The notes under the pieces were generated by a model, which saw nothing but the letters and a program-made list of their open reading frames with translations, was not told the DNA's origin and did not search any database. A stretch of DNA of 64,000 nt from Enoplosus armatus. Its lineage: Eukaryota; Chordata; Actinopteri; Centrarchiformes; Enoplosidae. Below, piece after piece: positions 1-12,716 of this stretch (positions are counted from its first letter, which is position 1; the number at the start of each line of letters is the position of its first letter). Location of the stretch: contig NC_092180.1 of the NCBI RefSeq assembly GCF_043641665.1, positions 3,432,608 through 3,496,607 of the forward strand. The letters run 5' to 3'. The translations under genes and the position numbers were made by a program.

Positions 1-2400
1 GTCACATTTTACATGAAACTGAAATAAGACACTGTGACATACATTTTTAAAACTCAACTTAATCTCATGAAATGTTTTTCTTTCTTTCTTTGAAAATGCT
101 TGTTTTATTTCATAATAGCTTGTTTATCAATTTAGTATTGAACACTTTGGCTCGCCATAGATTCAAAGTTTAAACCCTGTAAAGCACCAAATCGTTCTGC
201 TGACTGCAATGCTGCAAAATATTTGCACACTGTGTCTTCTCTACAGAGAAGAGAATTATCACCAACTCTTCAGCTTTTCCAGCTGTGGTGAACCCGCTGT
301 AGCTGTTGAACACAGTGGAACATTTAGGAGCTAAAGAGGACCAAAAAAAGAGATTATAAAAGAACAGAAACAGAAAATAGAACAATTGTTTTCATGCTCC
401 CATATAAACAGTCTCAAATATGATGAGAACATTGTTAAGACATCTTCTTTAGTAACTCCCTCTTTTCCCTCTGAGCACACACACACACACACCTTCACTT
501 TGCCTATGATGTTATCATTATCACCATCAGGTTTATTGTAATTTCGATTGCTTGCCTTTATTTTTTGATTTATGCATTTATGTTTTGTTCCATTTCTCTC
601 CCTGCTCTGATATTTCTTATGTTGATGTTTTTATTTTTATCCTGGAGTGAGAGGATTTTACTAAGCCCCATGGGGTTCTCAACCAGAGATGGGATTTCAT
701 ATCTTCGCTTTTCTTGTTTCCATTGTTTTTTGTTTTATTCTTTGCAAAATTACTTTATTATCTTGGGGGAAAATGATGGGTCTTACTTTGTATTTCTTCA
801 AAAGGTTTTATTGTTGAGATGAGATATTATCGTGTAGGATTTGGTACATCATTGGGTTTAATTAAAGCATTTCAATGATTAGAAAGTCATTATTTAAGTA
901 AATTGACAAATAACTCTTCATTGTAAAGCCTCTCAGGTTATCAGGTTACAAAGATTAGTTTTGTTTTGTTCTTTTCATTGTTGGAAAAACAGATTAAACT
1001 CTTACTTGAAACACGTGACCTGACCGTTTCAAGACTCTGATGTCTTGAACACAAACACACAACACATTGTAATGCTTTCTCTTACTCACTCTATTGATGC
1101 AAACAAGATCAGGCAGCTTGTTAAGATATCGTAACACAGGTCTCATTCTGCACGCTGAAACACTGGAGCCAACAAGAGGCACACAAATACATTTCCCACC
1201 GTGGCACAGCTTCAGAAATCACAAAGCTCGTTTTTTTTTTGAGTGGGAGTATCTTTGGAGGCAATCCAAAACCATACTTTTGCTTCCAGGAGATGAAAAT
1301 GCAACTCACTCTTCAGTAACGATCTCTTTGACATTCATTATTGACCTACAGTGTCAGGTAGAAAACTCTTTGTATTTTAGCTTGAAATAACTAAGTTTTC
1401 ATCACATCATCATACATCTAGTCTGTTTGCATGTCTACAAATCACGTTCCCATGCACTCACCTATTGAGAAACACAAACCTCTGACACATTATCACCTCT
1501 TAAAGTTGTTCAGAGACAATAAGAAGAGGAGACGGGTGGAGGCAAATAACAGAGTTTCTGGTCATTTATGAGATCATCTGTCACACACACTCTGCACACA
1601 CATGGTTGGTGCATATGTTGCTGGCTGTACAGTTGGCCCATTGGCATATGAGGCAGCAGGTAGTGGAGATGCTGTGGTAAATCTTAATTAAATCTTTTCA
1701 CAGCTTTCACAGCATATTTTCCATTTGGATTCAGCCACTACAAGCCTTGTGAAATATGTGTTCGTTGGTACACATGGCATTTTTGTTTACTTGTCAATCC
1801 AAGTCGCCACAAGCTGCATGTCCAGTTTTGCGTGCTGTGGCACTGTGCCGGTCAGGTTTTGGAGCGCTCCCAGCATTATGATGAAATGGGACAGTTTGCA
1901 ATAGCGTCCCTGGAGTGAATTCTACTTGAGCAGACTGCTGAAGAAAAGAAGGGCATTGTGACAATAAATTTGCTCCCACGAAAGAAAAATGAACTGCAAC
2001 ATTTCAAGACGCGTTTTAATCATTCATTTCACAATTTACTCCAAACTAATTATACCATTAAAATACATATTGGCGGTATCTTTAGTATATTTATATATTT
2101 TCTGTTTTGAGTGATGTGATTTTGGCCCCTCATGGAAGTCCATACCAGACAGATGAGACGGTTCATCTTCAGGGGTTGAATTATGGGATTAATTGCAAAT
2201 TAAAAACGTACTTGTGGATTTAAAAGTAGAAAAAGGGCGTATTCATGTTGTCCGTTTATAATAAACTGTATAACGTAAATGACGGTTGTTTATTTCTTTA
2301 ATCAAGATCAGTGTCATTAATAATAAAATAAATAATAAAAAGTATAAATGTGGATAATATTGAGGCAATATAATTAGCACTGTCAGCATCAAGTAGATTA
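1..2400. other. Intergenic upstream region, no gene recognised
   Basis: AT-rich sequence upstream of the dennd4c promoter. It holds a short CA repeat near 478-494 and scattered short open frames without family resemblance or splice context. No exon of a neighbouring gene, RNA gene or complete mobile element could be recognised on either strand. Confidence 0.6.
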
Positions 2401-2418
2401 CGTGAGATCCTTCCTGCT

Positions 2419-2440
2419 GGGGGGGGGGGGGGGGGGGGGG
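2419..2440. repeat. Poly(G) run of 22
   Basis: An uninterrupted run of 22 G lies just upstream of the GC-rich promoter and is followed within 30 bp by a (TG)n tract. Such a run can fold as a G-quadruplex on the plus strand. Its exact length may be unreliable because homopolymers are error-prone in assembly. Confidence 0.9.
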
Positions 2441-2466
2441 CTGGCTGTGATGTGCCACCCAGTGCG

Positions 2467-2489
2467 CGTGCGTGTGTGTGTGTGTGTGT
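2467..2489. repeat. (TG)n microsatellite at promoter
   Basis: GCGTGCG followed by about ten TG dinucleotides, placed between the G run and the CpG-rich core promoter. Alternating purine-pyrimidine of this kind can adopt Z-DNA under supercoiling. Confidence 0.85.
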
Positions 2490-2519
2490 TACTGCGCGCG
2501 CGGCCGTGGACGGCGGATT

Positions 2520-2747
2520 CCCATCACAACCAAGATGGCGGCGGAGCGGACAGCCGGCTCGGCACAGTGACTGACAGACGGGAGAAGCCTCGCTCGGTTG
2601 GACAGCTAACGGTTAGACAAAAAAAATAATAATAATAATAAAAACCTCATCCTCTCGGTACCGACAGTGCTGTAATGAACCAACACCGGTAGACGACACC
2701 CGGCCGAAGTTGAGCGTGTGGGGACTAATTTGTCGTCCACAAGCGGG
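2520..2747 (+). other. dennd4c: Probable non-coding exon 1 (5' UTR) of dennd4c; 5' limit uncertain
   Basis: The segment ends at a consensus donor (AAGCGG|G then GTAAGTA, GT at 2748-2749) and begins near the YY1-type motif. It holds an AT-rich (AAT)n patch at 2617-2645. The only in-frame use of its ATG is an 11-codon upstream ORF. By position and composition it is the first exon, spliced over 13 kb to exon 2. Other non-coding exons in the first intron cannot be excluded. Confidence 0.6.
2535..2570 (+). promoter_or_regulatory. Short upstream ORF (11 codons plus stop) overlapping the YY1 motif
   Basis: The ATG inside the AAGATGGCGGC motif opens [11 protein letters not shown] then TGA. A at -3 and G at +4 make a strong Kozak context. 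It is translated only if transcription starts upstream of 2535. If it is in the mRNA it would be a classical uORF reducing initiation at the main start. Confidence 0.4.
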
Positions 2748-5700
2748 GTAAGTACGAAATGATGAACCGTTACAGTGACTGACGGACTGGTGAGGGATTT
2801 ACCGAACAGCTGCCGGGCTGCTAGTTGTGCGCTACAACAAGCTAGAAATCCCTTTAGCTAGCCGCGTCACCTCACTCGTGTCGTCTTATTTGTTTACGTT
2901 GTTTTTGTTTTTTTTTATCCGTAACTCGCTGTCGACCATCCTGCCCTCATACTGGTTTGACACGATGCCTCCCGTGCTTCCCCCGCTGCTTCATTCCCCA
3001 AGCTAAAGTAAATGTGCCACAGGTTGTTCGCAATCAACGCCAGTTCGTGAATATTTTTAGTCACCGGTGCCGTGTGCGACGTGATGCAAACGAAACACTA
3101 GTCACACCACATTAACCCTCTGTTCATCCGGTGATGCACGTCTGTTTTAACCACCAGCGTGCCGTCGTTAAGAACTAAAAATAACCCAAAACATTACCCT
3201 TGTGCAGCCCCTTGCCTAAGGATATTTTAGGTTGTTCAGTTTGTACTTTTGTCTGCTGTTTAGGCAGTGGCACAAAAGGTGCAAAGAGAGTCATGTTTTG
3301 CGAAGCATTTGAAGTCCAGACTATAAGGCTGTCAGTGGTTTTCATGAGGTTTTTTTTTTAAGCTGTCACTGGTGGCAGAGAGTTCATCACTGGGAAATGG
3401 TTGTGAGTGTATGTTAATGCAGCCTTGTAAGTTTGGGGGGTATGTGTGCACTGATATTGTGGTGCATCACTGCAAATATGTCTTTCTGTGAAATTCTGCC
3501 AGTGCAAGGTGAGGAAACTGAGCTGCAGAAGGGGGGGGCAAACATGACTGGCGTCCAGCTCCACTGCTCCTGTCTGACGTTAGACATCAGTCAGCAGCGG
3601 TGGTGACGGCTGTCATAGGCGGCTTTAACACTCTGAAGGTTTCCTTCCCAAAAATTCCCCTCTGCATCGTTTAGTGGTGTCGCACAGGACAGGCAAGTCT
3701 GGTCAAATCATATGTGTGACAGAAATACTCTCAAGCCTGTGATTTGAAAACCTCAGCTCCACATACCAGAAAGGTAACCTACACTATGATCCCGTAAATC
3801 CTCTGCCTGCTCTGCTTTTCTTTTTTTTTTTTTGCTTTTCATTCAACTGTTATATATCTCTAGATTCTGGTGTTGTGGACGTGATGGACGGGTTGTTTGT
3901 GCTCTATCTTATTGCCGTGTCTGTTCATGTTCATGAGGGTTGAAGGGCGCCCTGCTGGAATGCCAGAGAGGAACAAGAGTCATACTTGAGATGAAGGCAC
4001 TGCGGTCTGGCACACGAGAGCCAGACGGCGTGGTCCGATTGCACAGGGTGCTTGACTTGGCTGTGTAGCCTTGTGCAGGTCCAAGAAGGGGATTTACGGC
4101 AGTGAGTACAAGATCAAAGGACAGACAGCTAGATGGTGTCTGCTTAGCTGATTGAAGACTTCAGGTACAATCAGTCAGTAACCCTGGTTCCTCTCACCCT
4201 GACACCAGCCTCAGGGTTAATGCCTGCTGTCTGCCTATAATTGACACCAAATGTCGCCTCCTGTGGCAGTGACAGGTTTTCCTGAGGCACAGGGTGCACC
4301 TTATTCTCATCTTGCGTAATTCAGTGAACGCAAACAAAGTCGGCAAACACAAGTCCCACTGCATAGAGCTGTCAGTTACTGGATGTGAGTGCTTACCCCT
4401 CTCATGCTTGAGGAATATTCATGTATTCCACTGTAGCATTCACTATAACTTGTTCTGCATAACAGTGCATGCTAAATGCCTAAACTGGAGACTGTTTCGT
4501 TGCCAGTGAGTGGAAGTCTGATGTTGCAGTCTGCTGTCTGTTGATTGTTTGGTATTTCTGCAGTTTTGCACCGGAAATGATGTTTTGTTATTTATGCTAG
4601 TAAGATGTCTGCAAAAATTGGATCAAAACAAGCTTCCGAGCATGTCACACTGTGAGAGAGCATGTAACTGAGATGTAACCTTGAATGAGAATCACCTGCC
4701 GTGATGTTGGGATCTATCTTCAAATAAACTCTTATTCAACGTCTCCTCTGCCTTGTGAGTACATTAGGTTTTCACCAGAAAGTTGGATTTAATTTATTGG
4801 AACATGAATCAAAACTAAGATACTTTGCAGACACTATGGATGCCCCTGGAGAGATCCACAATGGGCACTCTCGCAGAGAAACTAGGTCTGGTATTCACAG
4901 GTTGTAAAGAGAAAATGCTACTATTTTCATTGCCGTCCTGGGGTTATTTTGTGATGAAGCTGTAGTAGAGATGACTATGAAGTGTTTCCTTTTAGTTTTT
5001 ACCCCCTCCAGCAGTGATGAACAGGTTGAGGTGTTTTGATGTGGAAGCTGAAGGCTACAGGAGTTTACTGCCTATTTTCATTATGACTAGGTTACACTGT
5101 ACTCAAGGTAATGAATGTTATCACCTAATTTAAGAAGGTTTCTAACAGAATGGACTTCCTTCTTCCAAGGACAACAATTTTACACTGATGCTGCTGTTCA
5201 ATGCCAACTCGCTGTGAGCTGTTATAGGGGGAGCTATAGAGATGGTGACTGCATGGAGATATAACTGCTGAAAATTAGTGACAGTCACGCTTTTTGACTT
5301 CTGAGTCTGGAGAGACGCTCTTGCATGAACTGAAACGTTTTCTCTTGTTAAATTTCCTTAAAGCTGGTTGGAGATCTGTGGACACGATGTAACTGCGTTT
5401 ACATGTGGCCAATATACAACCCAGTACAGCTGGGGTTTTTTTTTCTAGGTTGTTGCATATTTCCTTTAAGGATATTAATAATGAATAAAAAAGGCTGTTT
5501 TGTTTCAAGCTTTAATTGAGATACGTTCACATAGAATATTTATACTGAGATGTTCAAGCCCACTTAAATCGCATATTTGGATCCAGCTGCTGTTTTGTAA
5601 AGCCTTTTGGGTAGCTCTGGGTTTTACTACTTTCAGTATTGGTGTTACTATTATACTTGAATACCCTTTTGTTTCAGTAAAGAAACTAAAACAATACTCT

Positions 5701-7879
5701 TTTCTATACTTTGCTTAATGTAAGTTTAAACACTGTTTTGTATAAAAACCCCAAATAAGCCAAACTTCTCAAATAGTTCTGTTTGATGAGTGATGACTCT
5801 AACAGGCGTACAAGACACTTAGTTTAAATTAAATAATGGATAAATTACCAAAATTATGAAAGTATGTAATATCTGGTCTATTAAAAAATACACAAAATTA
5901 AGAATTTCATCAAGAATTTGGTTCAAAGTTTTGAGTAAAGTTAAAGTACTGAGGCTCGATACCCAGTCCTTCCTTAGTGCAGATTAAGCCACAAATGTCA
6001 TATTTGAGTACAAGACTTGTTGGAAGCAGAGCTGATGTTTCAGTGATGCGAAGAATTCTTTGATAATAGCAGGATATGTGTTATCCTGAAGGTCACAGCA
6101 CAGCATGCCCGCCATATGTATGCAATGTACCCAAAAAGAGACACTGTACTAGAAAAGAAAAGCTGCTGTAGATTTGCATGCAGGACAACTGAGAACAGGA
6201 TTACATGTTCCCAGGGAATACCATCCACAAACACTAATTAGCTGTAAGCTCAGAGTATTGTCTGCAGGGAGAAAGGAAGGATGTGTCCTCAGTTGGTGGG
6301 TGGCATCTGGTGTTCGATGAGATGAATTTAGGAGTTGGGCACTGATCTAAAGTGAAATTCATAGCTCCTAGGAAAGTCAGAACACAACACAAAAACCCAT
6401 TTCACTCTGTTCAGTTGTTAGTGCTTTTTCTCTGTGGGAAATTGAGTAAATAAGGTTCAGTCAGGGGTAGTGGATTAGTTTTTAAGAATTGATTGACCCC
6501 TTTGAGAGCTGGACAGGCTCTCAGACTGAAGGAGTAGATTGGGAGGTTGCAAGTATAGCTCCACTGGTACCACCGTTTCAGATTCAGAAGAATGTACTGA
6601 GAAATTGGCAGAAAGAGCAGTATGGACATACATGACTCAAATAAGTGCATAATTTGATTAAAATCACTGAAAAATACAAAAACACATATCAGTGCTAATA
6701 TTTAATTAGAAAAAGCTGAATGGGGCTTTGGGAGGCAGATCAACACGGACATCCCATTGGGAAAAAAAGATGTTTATCTATAAACCACTAACTAATGCCA
6801 GACAATTCAAATATCATAATAAAACCCACATTGATCAAAATGTGTAGCAGTTTGAGCAACAGAGATGGACCTTTATTCACATGCACTGAAATGTGCGCAT
6901 TATTTCTAAGCTAAATTACAGTACAAGTTTTCATTTCTGTTCCACTTTTGAGGAAACTTTTAGTTCAGTAGATCTAACAGAAACTTTCTTGGACGCAGGC
7001 TTGCCACAGTCAAGGCTCCACTGGTGAAGGCTGTAATTGTCTGATTGTCACATTATTCTGCTGCTGCTGTTGGTGTGTGGTCTACTGGGTTCACAAGGGT
7101 AAAGGATTATTCCCCACCGCCTTCCCTTTCGTCTCATCATTCAGACAGAAATGGGCACTCATCAGGAGAGAGACTAAATCAAAACTGCCAGACTCCAAAG
7201 TTAACAAGCTGCAAATAAAAAGAGGTCGCACTGGAAAACAAATTTGTTTGTACAAATCACTTTGTCTGTCTTGAAGGCAAACGCCAGCCTTAAGAACGGT
7301 TTTCTGCCAAATAGGGAATTAAAAGATCAGGCTGGGAGACGAGGCAGGTTGGTGAGATCGGGTTTCCTGGAGACATGGTATTAATTCCCACAGGGCTCAG
7401 CGTTAGCACTTCTCCGTGTTAATACTGTACGCAGAGCCAGGATGGTAACATCTTTTATGAGGTTGAAGCCTGGGAATTGTAATCCCAGTATTTACCTTGA
7501 CATATGTACACTGAAATATGACCTTGAAATGCATTAAGGTGATAACATTACTTTTCATTTCTCACGAATGTTAGCATGAATGTCACTGACATGGAGTGCA
7601 TGATCTGTAGATGAAAGATCAGGTGTGCAGGAGGCTGAATTTGATATCCAAGCCTCTATTGCTAAAACCAGACTGCAGAGGAGCATTCAGCAGGTGGATT
7701 ATCAGGAACAATAAAAAGATGGTAACGTTAGAAAACTACATCCTACAACAATGCTCCTGTACCTCAAACCACCAATACAACTGGACCAAAACCTCACTGA
7801 AATGGCTGCATGCGACATTGTCCACATTCTCACCAGATAGGAGATGTCCATCCCTTCAGTCCACACCAAAGGACAGTGA

Positions 7880-8340
7880 CAAACTGTCTTCACCAGGATG
7901 ATAAATATCAGAAATGGACAAATGTTGGTATCAGTGTCTATACTGGCTGATAAGTTACAAGAAATTGCTGCGTAGAAATTCTTAAATACGGAGCGTTTAG
8001 GGGTTAAGACGCCAACAAACCAATGAACAGCGACGTCTCCCTCATTTCCTGTCATCTCTCCACAGTCCTCATCTACTAAAGGCATAAAATGCACAAATAA
8101 TAATAATAATAATACTAAAAAAGAAATGCTAAAATGTGTCTGTCCACCAGAGCAAGTTTATATTTCAACTGCAGAATGCCCTGTTTAGTACACATCACAA
8201 CTCTTTATAAAACAAATTTAAGGGAGAGTTTATGCATTTATGTAATCAGCTGATATATATTTTTATTGGATTTTAAAAACTCTAATATTCATATCGGTAT
8301 CAGCCTTAAAAATCCATTATTGGTTGGGCTGTTGTATTGA
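7880..8340. mobile_element. Candidate dispersed non-autonomous element or fragment
   Basis: The right part (about 8225-8335) carries the motif series with TAATCAGCTGATATAT, CATATCGGTATCAGCC and TTATTGGTTGGGCT. The left part has the related TGGTATCAGTGTCTATACTGG near 7926. I recognise this palindromic 'atatcggtatcggc' type from fish intronic repeats, but limits and class are not established. There is no transposase. Confidence 0.4.
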
Positions 8341-9984
8341 TATGCATCACGTTGTCTCCCTGAGTGACGTTGATGAAGCTTATTTGTTCCATGAGATGGA
8401 CGAGAAACACGTCAAATGCTGGAGGTGATGAGCGCCCTTTAATCTGTTACCCAGCTTATTCATAGAGCTTTGTTTTTGCTTTGTTTTCTAGATGTAATCA
8501 GATAGTGATGTTAATAGGATCAGTTGCTGGCAGGTAAAGTCTGTCACTGCTGTGTCTCATGCTGCTGCATCACCATCCATCATGGTCTGTGCTTAATTAT
8601 GCATAACAAACTCCACTCATACCAAGACAGATAGCCATAAACTTGAGTCGAATTTTGAAACATCTTTTGAAATTTAGGTCAGGACCTTGTAGAAAGTTTT
8701 TTAAGGCACTTGGTATGCTAAACAATGCTTTTATACTGGAGCACCTCACAGTACTAGATTATCATATTCATGTTCGGTATAGGTTAGCCCCAGCAGGGCA
8801 CAAATTGCTAGCCCTGACATTGTTATTTCCATTTTCTACCCATTGATCCTCCTCTCTACATAGCTAACAGCATTATGATCTGTTACATTAGTCATGTTGG
8901 TCATGTAAAGGCAAGCAGTGAGTGTTAATGGATAAAGCCTCAATGCCTGACCTCGAGCATCCTCCTCCTGCTCTGACCAGTGCTTAACTTTGAAGATTTG
9001 ATATGAAGTCAAGGAGGGTTATTCTGGATGCACAAATGAGTGCCATAGCTGCAGCTAAACCTTTGCTCTCTTCAGTGAATAAAGCAGCACGTTTTCTCAT
9101 ACTGTAACCTTGATGTTAGTTTGAAAGTATTTTTCGTTGTATATTTCACAAAGCTGAGACACTTCGGAGGGCTTGTGTTTTTAATAAGAGACAGAAAATC
9201 CTGTCTGCCTGGTTTCTCAGGAGGCGAAGAGTGTAAGCCAAAGAGTGGAAATGATAAGAGAGAAAAAACTTAAAGCTTCTGTGGTTTAAGATTCGTGTTT
9301 CCCAACATTTTCTTGTCTTTGTATAGCTAAAAGTTTAGTTGGTGTCAACACAGATGTTGTTGATAATTAGTACTATCTTGAATTTCTGAAGTGAAACCTT
9401 CATCTCACAGCATCAGTTCTCCCATAAACTTCTGCAAAACGTTCACAAAAACTTAATTAAATTAAATTAAAAAAACAAAATTGATTTGAGGTGCCATGAA
9501 CAGTCCCAAAAAGGTTCTTGAAATTATTCAAATGTAAATATGAACTGGTTACCGTATGTAGGTTCTCTCATTGTTGCCAGGTGTATGATAATTACTACAT
9601 TTATATGATAATTTACCCCTTTGTCACACTATCAGTTTTCCGTTAAAGGTTAGGAAGCTGATTTGGAGCCAGCCTCAAACATAAGCTACTATATGTGTCA
9701 ATAGTGTTACAGAAAACAGACCCTGGATCTGTCATAATTGATCAAATCACATCTCTGCTGAGACGTTCCAAGTCTTTGTGGCTGCATTTCACAACTTTCT
9801 TTTGGTGTTTATGGTACAAAAAACCCTCTATTTGGCTGGCCTGTAGTCTGGGATGTATTGTGACCTTTGTCATAGATTCACATCACCTGCAAGGTAAACT
9901 CAGTTCTTCGTGCACCACGGTCTGGATTTAAATGTGCTATAGTTTGCCCTCAAATATGATAATTCTGGAGTCGGTGGTTGTAAG

Positions 9985-10150
9985 ATGAGATTGATGTTAT
10001 TAGTCCCTGAGGGTGAATTTGTATCTGACTATGAGAAAAGCACTGCTGCTTAAGAATGCAAACATAAAAAACAAACTGACAGCAACAAATAGTCACATAC
10101 CTAATTAACAATACAGTGTCTGTTGACAAAGGTTAATGCATCCTAACTAT
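9985..10150. repeat. Possible retroelement tail fragment
   Basis: It begins with GTTATTAGTCCCTGAGGGTGAATTT, abbreviated here as TTAGTCCCTGAGGG, followed by an A-rich stretch with AAACATAAAAAACAAAC. It resembles 3' tails of fish LINE or SINE families that start with a 'ttattgtccc..aggg' motif. A somewhat similar start (TTGATCTCTGAAGG) occurs at 36961. It is a fragment at best. Confidence 0.25.
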
Positions 10151-10159
10151 CTCTTGGAT

Positions 10160-10182
10160 ACACACACACACACACACACACA
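10160..10182. repeat. (CA)n microsatellite
   Basis: About eleven CA units in intron 1, followed by a non-repetitive CATTCACCCC. Confidence 0.9.
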
Positions 10183-12694
10183 TTCACCCCATTGAAGAGC
10201 AATTAAAGTGCTAGTAGTTGTGTAATTAAATCCACTGTGATATCAGGAAGAACGTGGTTATCTGCCACAGGAGCTGGTCGTAGATACGTTTCCTGCCGTA
10301 CAGTAAACATGCACACTTTTTGGCAAAGTCTAAAGCTTGTTGCCCATTCCTCTGTGGATATTTAGCTTCCTTTTATTTTTGTGTTTTTAATTCTTTCGAT
10401 TGTTGTTTTTGGAGCTTGGAGCTTTATAAGATGCGGCTGTGTCGGGACCAGCAGTAACTTTGTCTCCGCATTTGGTTAAATAGATTAAATAACAAGTCAG
10501 GTGTCGAGATCACAGTTTTACATGGACCAACTTTTGTCTCACAGAGGTCATCTTTCCTCCAAAATGTTACTTGACCTGATGCCGCTAAAAGGCACAAGAG
10601 CCAAACGCCCACCCCTCTGGGCTAACTAGAAGCAGATGCTTGGCGACTGAGGCTTCCTACTGGCTCATGTTTATGTTCTTGAGCACATTCCTTTTCACCT
10701 CCTCCACGTGTCTGCCCTGCTGTGGCCGTTTCTGTGCTGGATGTCTATACAGCTGGAGCCGAGACCAGCGACTGGGCCGTTAGAGACTCCAACGACAGTC
10801 CCTTTGGTGAGTTTCATTGGCCTCTGGTTCTCGTGAACTCGAGACAGCTGGAAATCGTTCCCTTGTCACGTTGGTTTAAACAAAACCCTTGTGGAAGTGA
10901 CTGAAGGCCTGTTGGGTCTGGACATCTTATCGAACTCCTCCCTGAGCTCCTGCTGTGGTTATAAGTCAGCGAGTTTGGGCCGGGAAGCTTTGTCTACGGC
11001 TCTGGCACCAGGCCCTTCATGTGGCCGAGTTTAAAGTTTCTGGGCCTGTGGTGCTTTTCCACCGAGTCTGTTTCTCCCACACTGCTCTCTACCCTGTGTG
11101 ATTACTGTAGCGTATCATACAGAGCCCAGATAATCTGTGCATCCAGCTGTGTCGTAAAACATCTTGCAAGTGCAAGCTAACCACATCATTTAAGGTTCTC
11201 TGCAGTCAAATGCTGATTTCAGCTTTACAAAGACAAATAGTCTGCAGTCTTGGGGAAAACCATGTCTTACGGCATTTGCGCTGAATGAGTCCACGTCATA
11301 AATGATTCAGAAACACATAAATATTATCTGTAGTGCTTCAGGACCACTGTGAAGGACTCCAGTGACCTTTTAAAGATGCTTGCAGCCTGAGCACATCCTC
11401 TCTTAAGTGTTCACTGCTTTTTATGCTGGGAGGAATTGGTTGGGACTTCTCTCTGGGCGTTTACCTCAAGACCAAGTCAAGCTTTCCTTTCGAGGTCAGT
11501 CTGCTAGGGGAGAAGTAGGGCAGCCAGCAAATTAAGATATTTGGATTAGACCACTTAAGCTGTGAAGTCGATTTTTATTCTTATGTGTCAGGCACAGTGT
11601 GAGTCACAGCTCTGCATCTTTTGGATACAGTTCCTGGGAGGGAGTCCAGTGATGATCTGTGCGTGAAAAATTCACGGACTAGATACGTAATAGATGGGTG
11701 TTTCACACTGTTATGCCTTCTCAGCACTTTGATGCATCTAAATTTGTAAATCTGTAAGGTTACTGTTTCTGTGCAGACTGAACATTTAGTATTAATGTGA
11801 AATTAATTTTAAATGATTGTTTTGTTTTTCTGGGGTTCATCATCATGTCAATGCAGCATAATCTACGAATGACTCTCAGTGGATCTGTTTTTGTTGTGTA
11901 ACCCATAAATCCTCACAATCACCTTTTTACAAGAAGATTGACTGATGGCTTAGTGAAAGCAGGAACTTCATTTTTCATTCTGTCACCTGTGTCTCCATCG
12001 TGAACTCAGCAATGTTGATTCCTTCTATTCTTGAAATGTAGGGCAGGCACGGCGAGCAGGTTGAAGTCAATAGAGGCCCACTTATGCAGTATGTATATGT
12101 AATCCTTATGTAACGTGTGCCACTGTACTGCTGCCTCGGTTTGCATTGTATTTTTAGCAGGCTGACAGCACGGCAAGGATGAGTATCATTCTTTGGCCCG
12201 TCTAATGGGCGGGGGGGTGACACTGCAGAGCCCTCCGCTGCTTTGCATCCAAGAGACTGCAATAAATTTAGGTCGACATCTTTTTGTTGTTACAGTTTCG
12301 TACTAAGCGAGGAGTTAACTGTACTTTCTGTGTGTTCCATGAAATAATATCCACGTCTGTTTTTTGTCAGTGGTGTCTCATGCAAAATCCCTTCGGGTCA
12401 ATAAAGCAGCAGTCATTTGCAAGAAATGAGATAGCCGCTGGCTGTACTGGCCAACACCCTGTGTTATTCCACCCCTCCTTTCATTATACATTGCATGATA
12501 TTATAGTTTGTTTTTTGTATGGACTACATGCGCTTTGAATGTGTTTTAAATGAAGAACAATTCAACTTAGATTGGCTTGATGGTTTTGAGTGGTTGTCCT
12601 GCACTTGACAAAACCACATGTGTTGACCACATTAGTTTCTGCCTTTCATCGTGCCTGTGAAATACAAGAATGTGACCCCAGGACCTCGTGCTTG

Positions 12695-12716
12695 CACACA
12701 CACACACACACACACT
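12695..12716. repeat. (CA)n microsatellite
   Basis: About eleven CA units in intron 1. Shorter CA and TG patches follow at 12780-12795 and 12850-12862. Confidence 0.85.

Larger units (their letters stand above)
2441..2600 (+). promoter_or_regulatory. dennd4c: Probable TATA-less, CpG-rich core promoter of dennd4c with a YY1-type motif
   Basis: The sequence changes abruptly from AT-rich to GC- and CpG-rich (GCGCGCGCGGCCGTGG near 2493-2510). It contains CAAGATGGCGGC at 2531-2542, which matches the classic YY1 site found at or just after start sites of TATA-less housekeeping genes. No TATA box is evident. The region lies directly upstream of the only plausible non-coding first exon. The exact transcription start is not determinable by eye. 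Confidence 0.65.

Noticed and set aside
565..822. 85-codon frame upstream as a small membrane protein
   Set aside because: T-rich DNA gives Phe/Leu-rich frames by chance; no promoter, splice or family evidence.
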